Shown here: positions 8,756-18,400 of the stretch, one piece after another
Layout: each line of letters opens with the position of its first letter
How positions within the stretch are numbered: the stretch's first letter is position 1
From: Actinomyces sp. S6-Spd3
Lineage (GTDB): Bacteria; Actinomycetota; Actinomycetes; Actinomycetales; Actinomycetaceae
NCBI RefSeq assembly: GCF_000758755.1
Contig: NZ_JRMV01000196.1
Span: forward strand, 1-64,000
Direction: 5' to 3'
Length of the DNA: 64,000 nt
The notes under the pieces: generated by a model
The model's database searches: none
The model's input: only the letters and a program-made list of their open reading frames with translations
What the model was told of the DNA's origin: nothing
Made by a program: the position numbers and the translations under genes

Positions 8756-11560
8756 TTATTTTCTACAGTTCTCCACAAAGGTATTTGCTGCTTTGGCATT
8801 TTCAGCGTTTGCTCCAGTAAGCTCAGCAAAACTCGAGATATTTTTACTGTCAAGGAATGTGCGCAGGTGTCCTCGTTCTTCAGATGTCATCTGGCTATAT
8901 GCTGGTACAGAGCCATCCTCCCTAACATCATCCGGATATTGTTTAGCGAACTCCACCAGTAATTCTTCTTTCGACATTCCTGCAGTATTCGGCCATTCCG
9001 AACGGGCCATGAACGCTGATTTCACTTCTGCGTTCAGCTTTTCTCCAATCTCCGCATCCACCTTAAACTCGGCATCGGCACGCCGCTGAATATCCTCCGC
9101 GCTAAATTCCGTCGGAAGATACTTTTCATACAGCGGATCTTTCCAAATACCCTCAGCAAAGGTCTTTGCCACACTGAGCCCAGGACCAACAACGGGAATT
9201 TTATCAACGGGAACCACAGACAAGGCGAAATCGATCGCCGCTCGGTGCTCGGCATTTGTCCGCTGCTCAGCTTCGGTCAAAGCAGTACCTGCATCTGTCG
9301 GTGCAGTGTCAATGCCATTGATCAAAATATCCCAGCCTTGAGTATTTGAGTTGAAGTTATTGATCCAGTCCTTCCCATTCGAGCCATAGTCAGCGCCAAC
9401 GAGGTTTCGAACCTCCGTCGAATACCCCATCCATGCAGCATCGGATAGATTCTGATAAGCGGCACGATCATGCGTGAGGTCCGCTAAGAAACCAGTCTTT
9501 GAATAGAGTTGCCTTACCTGCTCCGCCGAAAGGTTCATCATTGAGTAACCGCTCTGAGGATTTATCGAATGACCAGTATCCATCCCCACAAAATTCGCTT
9601 GATTAGACAAATACGCCAGATCATCAACACGCTGGGCGACAACGGTTCCCAACCAAGATCGGAGCTTCGGGTTAGAGTTCCCGAATACATCTTCTCCGGT
9701 CGATGTCTTATCCGCATTATGGTTGAGGCCGTCTTCGTAACCACCGAGGAAATTCTCTGCAACCCGCGCCCTTAGCTGGTCATCAGCTTGCCACTCAAGA
9801 TAGCCTGGATCACTCGGAGATAATGGTTTTGCGGTCCGTGCGGAAGCGTCGTTGACCATATCACCAAAGGCATCTCCTCCATCGATATAGGCTAACCCTC
9901 CGTTCGCTGCTAGGCCTCGCCAACCAGTGAGATAGCGTGTCATATTCATCTTCCCGGATTTTGAGGGCTGGATAACCTCGATCCCACCCTCATCCTCAGG
10001 ACCGTCAGAGGCAAGCACGTACCTCAACGCAGCAAGACGTTTATCCTCATATTGTTGTAGTACGTCATCCGAGTTCCCGTGCAGATAATCAGGGGTATCT
10101 GACAAAGTGAAAATATTCTGGAGCGGATCAAGATAACCCATGGTGTCTCTATTACCATGCTCGTACGGGACTAAATTCATTCGCCAAGCAGATCCCGTGT
10201 AGTTTTCTGTAGCGCGAGAACCTGCTCCAACCTCGTAATCCCAAGCAACCATATCTTCAAATACCGACTTAATATGGAGTTCCGGGTGATCAGGGTCAGG
10301 TTTTGGATCTAGTGGATCATGATAGAAACCAGGCCCCAGAGTTAGTGATGTATTTTCACGCCCTGCTTGGCCCATAATCTGGCCTGCGATGTCGTAGCCA
10401 TCCATCGTGAATTCAGGGGTAGCGTTATCGTATCCCGGAGGGGCGAATTGCTTCCGTCCAGTTTCTTTCAGCTCGTTCAGAGTCTGCTGAGTTGTTCCAT
10501 CGATCCTCTGACCGTTTTCACCGACTAGTCCGCCCGAAACAGTATCGAATATCTTCTGATTCTCTCGATTACTGTCAGATAGGTTAGCACCACCTGTCGC
10601 TAGTGCGAGTGCTGTACCAAGATTTTTATTAAAGGTATAGCTTGGATCTTTAGGGTCCTGACCGGCTAAAGTCCCGGCATTAAGCACTGCTGCATAGAGC
10701 TCGTCAGTAGACACTCGCTGTTTTAACGCATAAGCGTAGAACGGGTTTTCAAGAAGATCGCCCCATTTTTCGTTGAACTCCTTAATATCTTGCGCAGTCA
10801 TTGGCTGGTTCTTCAGTACTTCAGCCATCTGTTCGGCCTGGACTTGAGCATCCTCCCATTGCTCCGCGCCAGCCAGAAGAGGGGTGTCTGAGCCGAAAAG
10901 ATTAACGCCTACCACACTTCGCCCTCCAGCGCCCGCTTCATCGGAGACTATTGGCTCACGAGCAGCATTAATATTGTCGGCTGCAGTTTGAGCGGCGTCA
11001 TCCAACTCGTTCAATCGTTTCACATAGCGTGCACGGATATCGTCTTGCGCCGTTGTAAGTACCCCTGATGCATTATTATAGGCTTCATCGCGGTCAGCAC
11101 TTCTCGAACGCAGTAGCCCATTCGAGTCCCGGTACATGTCCGAACCACCGCCATACAAGTACGGTTGCAGGACTCCAGGGCCATGAGCTTCATAAGCAGC
11201 ATCCGCTTCTTCGATAGCCTTGTTGTAGTCTTGAACTGCCTTGTCCCATTCATTCTGCAGCCCCGTAACGTCGGAAATTGCAGAATTTACCGCACTACCC
11301 CACTCATTAAGCGCGGTTGCCGCTGGCGAGAACGCCTCTGACAAAGTAACGGTCTTCTCGCCGAGTTTCTGAATCTCAGTAGAGGCCGCATCGGCCGCTG
11401 CTCCTGTCCATTCTTCAGGCGGCAAGGATCTGTTCTGAGCCACTTGTGTGTTACCAATTGCAGTACCTTGCCGATTGATATCAGTGGCGATTGCCTCTGC
11501 GGACATCGCAACTCGAGGGACCTGCGGAAGGGCTTCCGCCCCACTTCTTACATCAGCCAT
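8756..11560 (-). CDS. Large WTG-motif (WXG/LXG-like) protein, module A
   Basis: A 934-residue protein. The N-terminal ~130 residues are helical with EEWTGAAADAA near 53, a WXG-type turn between two helices, as in ESX substrates. The rest is mixed helical, with blocks shared along the full length with its paralogue at 12081: ALATGGAN, KETGRKQF, DPLQNIFTLSDTPD, RYLTGWRG, DGGDAFGDMVNDAS, SWLGTVVAQ. No catalytic toxin domain is recognised. It may belong to a poorly described Streptomyces family of ESX-like proteins (DUF6571-like; from memory, unsure). It starts 1 nt after the stop of the small gene at 11562, so the two are translationally coupled. It appears AT-richer than the eccC region, hinting at a different history. 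Confidence 0.8.
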   Translation of the reverse strand: MADVRSGAEALPQVPRVAMSAEAIATDINRQGTAIGNTQVAQNRSLPPEEWTGAAADAASTEIQKLGEKTVTLSEAFSPAATALNEWGSAVNSAISDVTGLQNEWDKAVQDYNKAIEEADAAYEAHGPGVLQPYLYGGGSDMYRDSNGLLRSRSADRDEAYNNASGVLTTAQDDIRARYVKRLNELDDAAQTAADNINAAREPIVSDEAGAGGRSVVGVNLFGSDTPLLAGAEQWEDAQVQAEQMAEVLKNQPMTAQDIKEFNEKWGDLLENPFYAYALKQRVSTDELYAAVLNAGTLAGQDPKDPSYTFNKNLGTALALATGGANLSDSNRENQKIFDTVSGGLVGENGQRIDGTTQQTLNELKETGRKQFAPPGYDNATPEFTMDGYDIAGQIMGQAGRENTSLTLGPGFYHDPLDPKPDPDHPELHIKSVFEDMVAWDYEVGAGSRATENYTGSAWRMNLVPYEHGNRDTMGYLDPLQNIFTLSDTPDYLHGNSDDVLQQYEDKRLAALRYVLASDGPEDEGGIEVIQPSKSGKMNMTRYLTGWRGLAANGGLAYIDGGDAFGDMVNDASARTAKPLSPSDPGYLEWQADDQLRARVAENFLGGYEDGLNHNADKTSTGEDVFGNSNPKLRSWLGTVVAQRVDDLAYLSNQANFVGMDTGHSINPQSGYSMMNLSAEQVRQLYSKTGFLADLTHDRAAYQNLSDAAWMGYSTEVRNLVGADYGSNGKDWINNFNSNTQGWDILINGIDTAPTDAGTALTEAEQRTNAEHRAAIDFALSVVPVDKIPVVGPGLSVAKTFAEGIWKDPLYEKYLPTEFSAEDIQRRADAEFKVDAEIGEKLNAEVKSAFMARSEWPNTAGMSKEELLVEFAKQYPDDVREDGSVPAYSQMTSEERGHLRTFLDSKNISSFAELTGANAENAKAANTFVENCRK

Positions 11561-11561
11561 A

Positions 11562-11909
11562 TCAGAAATACTCCCCCACGCCTAGACGTGAAGCTGCTGT
11601 ACGCGTTGCTTCACGATTGTATGTTTCTGTTGAATCAGCATCTTCAGAATAACTGGCAATACCAGAGCCAAGAAGCGAGCATGCATCAGAGTACTCAAGA
11701 ACTGCCATACTCATATAGTCACGAAACTTATCCAGAGCTGCACGTAGCGCGGCAACGCCAGCGTTGTCCCCCTCTGGGAGATCAACCGCCACTCCATATG
11801 TATTAAGTTTGCCCACTGCTGCGCCGACCTGTCCAAGATCTTCAGCATCTGTCCATTGACTCTTCATCGCAATGCCCAGAGCATAGCGATCGAAGCTAAT
11901 ATTCGTCAT
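11562..11909 (-). CDS. Small helical ESX-like partner protein, module A
   Basis: 115 residues, helical, no signal peptide. It is clearly paralogous to the protein at 14948-15286: both share the blocks ISFDR/ITFDR, QWTDAEDLGQVGA/QWQDADSLAQIGA, MAVLEYSDA/MVILEYSDA and a TYNRE/KYNQE tail. Size and position immediately upstream of a WTG-motif protein fit a heterodimer partner for secretion, as with Esx pairs. There is no WXG in this partner itself. The ATG at 11909 has a GAGAGG site. A conserved promoter-like motif lies 49 nt upstream. Confidence 0.8.
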   Translation of the reverse strand: MTNISFDRYALGIAMKSQWTDAEDLGQVGAAVGKLNTYGVAVDLPEGDNAGVAALRAALDKFRDYMSMAVLEYSDACSLLGSGIASYSEDADSTETYNREATRTAASRLGVGEYF

Positions 11910-11957
11910 TTGAACCTCTCAATGTTCGGACACGCGCAGCGCGGATCACCATCGGTC

Positions 11958-11967
11958 ACAAGTTACC
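11958..11967 (-). promoter_or_regulatory. Shared upstream motif of ESX module A
   Basis: The 10-mer GGTAACTTGT (minus strand) is found here and at 15368-15377, in each case upstream of the small gene of a secretion module. TTGAAA lies 16 nt before TAACTT, so this copy may be a -10/-35 promoter. Confidence 0.35.
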
Positions 11968-12001
11968 GTTAAAGAATAACATTTCAACCTTAACAGATAC
12001 T

Positions 12002-12042
12002 AAAAAGGGTGTTGCCTGCAGGAAAATCCCACAGGCAACACC
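12002..12042 (-). terminator. Terminator after module B
   Basis: Arms 12008-12018 and 12032-12042 are a perfect 11-bp match. On the minus strand they are followed by CTTTTTA. The element lies 39 nt past the stop of the 12081 gene and separates the two tandem modules, so each is its own transcription unit. Confidence 0.85.
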
Positions 12043-12080
12043 AACCAGAATTCGCACAGCTTATTGGCAGCTAGCTTGCC

Positions 12081-14951
12081 TTACTTCCCCTTCGGACGCG
12101 AAACTGCTCCATCTTGTTCGGCATCCTGCTGCACCTGATACTGATGATCAAGAACATCATGGAAATCACTATCGATTCCCTTGAAGTAACCATCAACTGT
12201 TGCGCGCTCGTCGTCAGTTAACGAGTCATAAGGCTTGATAGTGCCGTCCTGCTTAACGAATGAGAAGCCCTTATTTGCCAGTCCTTGGCTACCAGGCGAC
12301 ACATCCACCGTGCCTCCACGCTCAGTCCAATGCGGCGAGTCATACATCGCGCGCGTCAGACCGCGCTGCATAAGCTCGTGTGCAGATTTGTTTGTATCGT
12401 GGCGTCCCTCATCCCAAACCTTTGACTCATTATCGGTCGGCCACCATGCGTCTTCACCTGCACCAGCAGCAGACTTGATCGCATGCTGCAGCAAGTCTCC
12501 ACCAACGGGAACCTTACTACTCGCATAGTCTGATCCCTTGTCGACAATGAAATCGACAATCTTACGCGCTTCTTCGTTTGACTTATCAAGTGCGCGTGCG
12601 ACTTCCACGTTCTTGTCTGAGTGCGCATCGAAGGTTTCCTGGATCAGCTCAGTCCAGATGTCAGTAGTGCGGTTAACCCTTGACATACGAACGCCATAGT
12701 CTGGCTCTTCCATCGCCTGAGCAACACCGTCCATGTAACCGGTGTAGGCGGCAACCTGAACTGCCTTCAGGGCCGGCATACGCCCACCCACATACCTATC
12801 GTCCAAGGGGTTGCCATTATCGTAATGGCTGTCCTTGATAACTTCCGGCTGGTCAAAGGCAAGGTCTTGGAGCAAACCACCCGGTCCTTTAAAGCGATCG
12901 ACCATGTCTCGACTGAAACGCATATGCGCCGTGTGATTTTCACCCATTCGGGATCCAGCCTGCATTCCAGTCGATGAGTTATTGTGCATCTGATCGGCCA
13001 AATCAGCTGCGTAAGGCGAAATAATCGATCCCATCCACGAACGCAAGCGCGAATTGTGGTTGCCGTAAATGTCTTCACCTTGCTTGGTCTTATCTTCGAC
13101 CCCGCTACCCCATCCACCAGAGTTATCGCGAGATAGGCCATCCTGATAACCGGCCATAGTATTCGCCGCGATCGTCGGCCGCGCACGAGCGTCACGTTCC
13201 CAAATATCGTGAGCAGCCTTAAACTGCTTCTGATCCGGGTCGTCAGGGAAATCACCGGCCACGGGCTCAGCTGCACTAGCAGTGTGAGGATTAGAGGCAT
13301 CGTTCAGCATGCTGCCAAGCGCATCGCCCCCATCGACGGTTCCAAGGAACGCCCCGGGTCCACCTTGATTTCGATTACCAGTCAGATAACGAGCGACATT
13401 AATCGGTCCATCTTTACCCGCACCATCAGGAAGGTCAACATCGAAGGGGGTATCCCCATCGAGGAAGCTTCGCAAATACATCAACCTGGCAGTTTCAGCC
13501 TTTTGCATAGACGCGGGCCCAGCTCCGTCCTGCAAGGCATCGGGAGTATCCGACAGCATGTACAGGCTTTGCATCGGGTCCAGAGCATAACCACGAGCGC
13601 TAGCATCGTCCTTCGTCATCGCAATCAACGAATAACGCGAAACGTCATCAGCAACACCCCCATACAGGGAGTTATAGCCGCGTTGAGCTTGATGATCATA
13701 GGCCATAATGTCGGACGCAAGAGAAGTCTCCCCCGGGGCGGCATGGTAAACCCCTGCGCCCAAAGTGAGGTCTGGATTCTTCGCTGCAGCATATCCCGTC
13801 AATTGGGTAAAGACGTCAAAGCCGTTGAACTGCGCAGTGGCTCCTTGCCCCGGGAAGCGCTCATAAGACTGGCTTCCAGTCTCCTTGAAGTCAGCAATAT
13901 TGTTCGCTTCCATCTGAGCAATCGTCGTCGTACCATCAACGCCACGGAGACCAGCCCTTACTGTCTGATACGCCGCATTAGTATCAATAGCCCCTGCACT
14001 GGCATCGAAACCACCGGTCGCAAGAACCATAGCGCTGCCAACTGATGCCATCAGTTGGTTACGTGTTCCTCCCGAGTCGTACTCATCTTGAGGTGTGCCC
14101 GCCGCATTAATCGCCAGCCTATTGAGCACATCGGAGAAGTTTGCGTCTTTACCGTGCTTCGCGCGGTAAGCGTCAGCCAGAGCTTGGACCCAGTAAGGGT
14201 TCTGCAGTTTATCGCCCCATTTTTCTTGAAGCTTCTTGACCTGCTCCTCGGTCAAAGGCTTATCAGAATTTGCTGCTTTCTCAATATCGTCGCGCATATC
14301 GGGTGCGTGATCGCGAGCATACTCCCACTCCGCGGCACCATCGGAAATAGGCATATCAGCACCGAAGAGTGCAGCACCGACCGCAGCACGCCCACCCTTC
14401 ACCGCATCGGGCGAGATCTTGTCATCCGAAGCTTTCTGAATTGCGGTCGCAGCCGTCTTTGCAGCCTCATCAAGCTGGTGAATTTCGTCGTTATACGACT
14501 TCTTCAGCGGAGCTTGCGCAGAAGACAGAGTCTCACGTGCTGCCTTGCGATCTGGAGCAGGATTGTATTCCTTGTCCGAGTCAGCTTGCGCCTTAATCTC
14601 GGCCATCCTCTGCTTGTAGGTTGTAATTGCATCATCCCACTGCTGCTGGAGGCCCTCGATCGTCTGAATACCCTGGTTATTGCGATCTTCCCAGGTTTTC
14701 AGTGAATTCGCGGGACCGGGGAAAGCTCCGGCAAGATCCGAAAGCTTCCCACCCAATGTCTGGATTTCAGCGGAAGCCGCATCTGCAGCTTTGCCGGTCC
14801 ACGATTCAGGGGGAATCGAGGCGTTTTGAACAGCCTGAGTCTGCGTTAAAGCCGTACTAATTGCGGTCCAGTGGGATGCAACCTCCGGTGCCATTGGTAC
14901 AGGCTTGGGAGACTCAAGGGCAGTTGCGCCCGGGCGAAGATCAATGCTCAT
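12081..14951 (-). CDS. Large WTG-motif (WXG/LXG-like) protein, module B
   Basis: A 956-residue paralogue of the 8756-11560 product. The N-terminal helical hairpin carries PESWTGKAADAASAEI near residue 50. Downstream blocks match the paralogue in order: VLATGGFD, FKETGSQSY, LTLGAGVYH, LDPMQSLYMLSDTPDA, RYLTGNR, DGGDALGSMLNDAS, RLRSWMGSII. No signal peptide, membrane segment or known enzymatic motif is seen. The start overlaps the stop of the upstream small gene by 4 nt (ATGA). The WXG-like head and eccC next door make it a likely secretion substrate. What the C-terminal ~800 residues do is unknown; similarity over the whole length argues against a polymorphic toxin with a variable tip. Confidence 0.8.
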   Translation of the reverse strand: MSIDLRPGATALESPKPVPMAPEVASHWTAISTALTQTQAVQNASIPPESWTGKAADAASAEIQTLGGKLSDLAGAFPGPANSLKTWEDRNNQGIQTIEGLQQQWDDAITTYKQRMAEIKAQADSDKEYNPAPDRKAARETLSSAQAPLKKSYNDEIHQLDEAAKTAATAIQKASDDKISPDAVKGGRAAVGAALFGADMPISDGAAEWEYARDHAPDMRDDIEKAANSDKPLTEEQVKKLQEKWGDKLQNPYWVQALADAYRAKHGKDANFSDVLNRLAINAAGTPQDEYDSGGTRNQLMASVGSAMVLATGGFDASAGAIDTNAAYQTVRAGLRGVDGTTTIAQMEANNIADFKETGSQSYERFPGQGATAQFNGFDVFTQLTGYAAAKNPDLTLGAGVYHAAPGETSLASDIMAYDHQAQRGYNSLYGGVADDVSRYSLIAMTKDDASARGYALDPMQSLYMLSDTPDALQDGAGPASMQKAETARLMYLRSFLDGDTPFDVDLPDGAGKDGPINVARYLTGNRNQGGPGAFLGTVDGGDALGSMLNDASNPHTASAAEPVAGDFPDDPDQKQFKAAHDIWERDARARPTIAANTMAGYQDGLSRDNSGGWGSGVEDKTKQGEDIYGNHNSRLRSWMGSIISPYAADLADQMHNNSSTGMQAGSRMGENHTAHMRFSRDMVDRFKGPGGLLQDLAFDQPEVIKDSHYDNGNPLDDRYVGGRMPALKAVQVAAYTGYMDGVAQAMEEPDYGVRMSRVNRTTDIWTELIQETFDAHSDKNVEVARALDKSNEEARKIVDFIVDKGSDYASSKVPVGGDLLQHAIKSAAGAGEDAWWPTDNESKVWDEGRHDTNKSAHELMQRGLTRAMYDSPHWTERGGTVDVSPGSQGLANKGFSFVKQDGTIKPYDSLTDDERATVDGYFKGIDSDFHDVLDHQYQVQQDAEQDGAVSRPKGK

Positions 14952-15286
14952 TTATCCCACTCCACTCCGAGCCTAGCAGCGCGTTCCTGATTGTATTTTT
15001 CGGTACTGTCAAAATTCGCTGACGCGCCCTTTGTGGCCGACCCAAGATTTGACGCCGCATCCGAATACTCGAGAATGACCATGGACATTGCCTTATTGAA
15101 GGCATCCACAGCAGACGTGAGTTCCTGCGGACCCGAGCCGCCAGGACCAGGAAGAGAAACGGCCACACCAGATGAAGAGATGCGTCCCGCAGACGCACCA
15201 ATCTGCGCTAGAGAGTCAGCATCCTGCCATTGATTCTTTTCGACGACGCCGATCGCCTCGCGGTCGAAAGTGATCTTATCTGCCAC
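14948..15286 (-). CDS. Small helical ESX-like partner protein, module B
   Basis: 112 residues, helical, paralogous to the 11562-11909 product (shared QWxDAxxLxQxGA and LEYSDA blocks). It precedes the large WTG protein with an ATGA overlap, so expression is coupled and a heterodimer is likely. It ends in KYNQERAARLG, a Tyr-containing tail of the kind used for ESX recognition, though not an exact YxxxD/E. It lies 160 nt from eccC, transcribed in the same direction downstream of it. Confidence 0.8.
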   Translation of the reverse strand: MADKITFDREAIGVVEKNQWQDADSLAQIGASAGRISSSGVAVSLPGPGGSGPQELTSAVDAFNKAMSMVILEYSDAASNLGSATKGASANFDSTEKYNQERAARLGVEWDK

Positions 15287-15367
15287 AGTTCACAGCTTTC
15301 CGTTGTGACCGGCCACACCAGCACGTGAAACGCGCAAACCCTGCCCGGTCAGCGAACTTACCAGGCG

Positions 15368-15377
15368 ACAAGTTACC
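15368..15377 (-). promoter_or_regulatory. Shared upstream motif of ESX module B
   Basis: Second copy of the minus-strand 10-mer GGTAACTTGT, 82 nt upstream of the module B small gene and about 70 nt past the eccC stop. It marks either a promoter or a binding site common to both modules. Confidence 0.35.
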
Positions 15378-15446
15378 ATCTAAAACATCAAACTCGCTGG
15401 GAGTCCCGCGTTTCAAGACTAAGAAAGCAGCAGAAAATTCTGGCTA

Positions 15447-18400
15447 TTAGGCTCGCGGCTCATCCCACGCCATCTGCGCCAAGAAGGTTCCTTGATCGCG
15501 CGAGACGACCAGGCCTCGGCCCTTGGGGAGCATACGCGGACGTTCGCGGCCAATGACCATGCCCTCTGAGGGGTTACCCGACATCATGATGCCCGTTGCT
15601 GACAGTTCAGACAGGGCCTGCAAAACAGACTCGTAGGCTGCGCGCGAAGCACCACCCATGCGGCGAGTAATCACCAGGTGGAAACCAATGTCTTGCGCCT
15701 GAGACAGCAAGGGAATCAGCGGCGCAAGCGGCGAACCACTCAAACCACCCGTAGAGATCAAGTCGTAGTCATCGACCAGGACCCACGCCTCTGACCCCTT
15801 CCACCAGTTGCGCTGACGCAACTGCTCGGGAGTGACGTCCGGTCCGGGAAGACGCATGCGCAGCTGCTCGGCAACCGCCTCCATGCTGCCCAAGATCTCA
15901 TCACGGTTCGAGATGTACATCGGCATGTCTTGTTCGCTCCACTCGCCCAGAAGGGAGCGGCGAACATCGACAACGACCAGCATGGCGCGCCGGCTTCCCG
16001 GCTTGGCCAAGACCTGATTGCCCAGGTTGCGCAAGAAGGAACTCTTTCCGCACTTCGCATCGCCAAAAACGTACATGTGCGACTCGTTGTCGAGGTCGAA
16101 AGTCCACGGCTTCAAGCGGCGTTCTTCCAGACCCAGAACGATCCTCTTCTGCGGACCGTGAATGGCCTCGATCTGCGAGACTGTGATCTTCTCAGGCAGC
16201 AGGCGCAGGCGCGGACCAAGCTCGGTCGCGGAAGCAATGCGAACAAGGGTCGCCTCGACACCTTCACCGATCGTTTGAGGATCATGGATCCCATCGGCGC
16301 GCGGCAAGGCAACAAGCATGTGGTGACCCGTCATCGACAGACCGCGACCCGGGCGCCCCTCGGGGACCTTGCTTCCCTTTTCACGGCGGAACTCCGAATC
16401 CGAAGGATCACCCATGCGCAGCTCAAGACGCGAACCGAAAATATCCTGCATCTGAAGACGGAAGTCCATCTTGCGCAACGCGGTCGCAATGAAGTGGACA
16501 CCGAAGGAGAGCGCGCGCTCAGCCATGAGGCGAATGCGGTCTTCCGCATCGGGGAAGTCGCTTCGCAGGGTTCCCCAACCGTCGACGATCAGGAAGATAT
16601 CGCCGTAGCCATCGTCGAAGCGTCCCTGTGCACGGCCTCGGCGATAGGTCGCCATGGAGTCGATGCGGTTCGCACGGAAGTAGGCGGCGCGGTCCTCGAT
16701 GATGCCCTCAATTTCAGAGACCATACGGTTCAAGATGTCCTCGTCGTCTCGGGAAGCAACGCCCGCGATGTGGGCTGCGCCCTCGAAAGCCGCGAAAGTG
16801 CCCGAGAAATCGATGACGAAGAATTGCACTTCCTTCGGCGTGTGCGTCAGGGACAGCGCCATGACAACAGAACGCAAGGCGGTGGACTTACCTGAAAGCG
16901 GACCACCGAGGATCGACATGTGACCGCCGGCCCCGGAGAAGTCGTACTCCAGGGTTTCGCGGCGCTGTTCGTGGGGAAGGTCGACAATACCGAGCGGAAT
17001 GTGCAGCGGTCCCTTCGCGCGCCATTCGTGCGAAATGAGGCCGAGCTCGGGATCCACGGCCAGGTCCGGCATGAGCGAATCCATGGTCTCGGGGACATCC
17101 AGGGGCGGGAGCCACACCTGGTGGGCGGGCATTCCCTTGCCCTTCATGCGCGCCACCGCGATGTCGATTTCCGTCATCCCCTCCCAGCGCTCGTCGCCGG
17201 GAGCAACGAGGCCGCCCTCGGGAACGTCATCCTCGGGAGTCTCATCCAGGACCTCTCCCAGCGAGAAAGGCAGCAGGCGGATACGCGCAGTTTCGGCCTG
17301 CGCGCTGGGCAGTACGCTACGAGGCGGCGGCGGGGCTGCGACGTAGGAGGCGCGGAAACGGATCAGCTGGTCGGTACCCGGCTGGAGGAAGCCCGAACCC
17401 GGGTAGGGAGGAAGGTCGTAGGCGTCCGTTACGCCCAGGACTTCTCGCGATTCAGAGGCGGAGAAGGTCTTCAGACCAATGCGGTAGGACAGGTGCGAAT
17501 CCAGGCCCTTGAGCTTGCCGGACTCCAGGCGCTGCGAGGACAGCAGAATGTGGATCGACAAGGAGCGGCCCAGACGACCAATGGCGACGAAGAGTTCGCC
17601 GAAGTCGGGCTTCGCGGTCAAGAGTTCAGAGAACTCGTCGAGGATGATGAAGAGCGCAGGAAGCACGGGATAGTTGTGTTTCCCGGCCAAACGGTCCTCT
17701 TCGTAATCGGTGACGTTGGCGTAGTTACCCGCGTCGCGCAGGATCTCCTGGCGGCGAACCATTTCACCGTGGAGAGCGTCCTCCATACGATCAACCAGGG
17801 ACAGTTCCGATTCCAGGTTCGAAATCATGGCCGAGACGTGGGGCAGATCAGACATGCCCGCAAAGGTCGCGCCACCCTTGAAGTCGACCAGAACGAAGTT
17901 CAGCTGTTCGGGAGAGTGCGTGAGCGCCAGGGCCAAGACCAAGGTACGCAACACTTCGGACTTACCTGAACCGGTCGCACCGATCAGCAGGCCGTGGGGA
18001 CCCATACCCTGTTGGGCGGCTTCCTTGATGTCCAAGACAACCGGGATGCCCTCGGGGGTCACCGCGAAAGGTACGCGCAAGCGGTCACGACCAACCCTGC
18101 GCTTCCACTGGTGATCGGCATCGAAATCGCGAATATCTCCGATATTGAGCAATTCCATGAGGTCTTGGGAACGCTTGGGGTCGGGTTTACCAACGGGGGT
18201 TGCCGCATCCCTGCCGCCAGCGGTCAGGAAGCGAGTCAGGCGGCGGGCCACGGCCTCGGCCTGCGGAATACCCATGAAGTCCGCGTTGGCAAGCACAGGC
18301 TTGGCTTCCAGGAGCAGGATCTCCATGGGGGTGCGCTCGTCCGAGCTCGGGTGAAGGAGCAGGCGCACGCCGGTGGGGGAAGCGAACATTCCCCACGAGG

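Noticed and set aside
8756-15286. Polymorphic toxin/immunity loci
   Set aside because: The two large proteins are similar to their ends and no immunity gene follows either; a toxin tip would be expected to differ.
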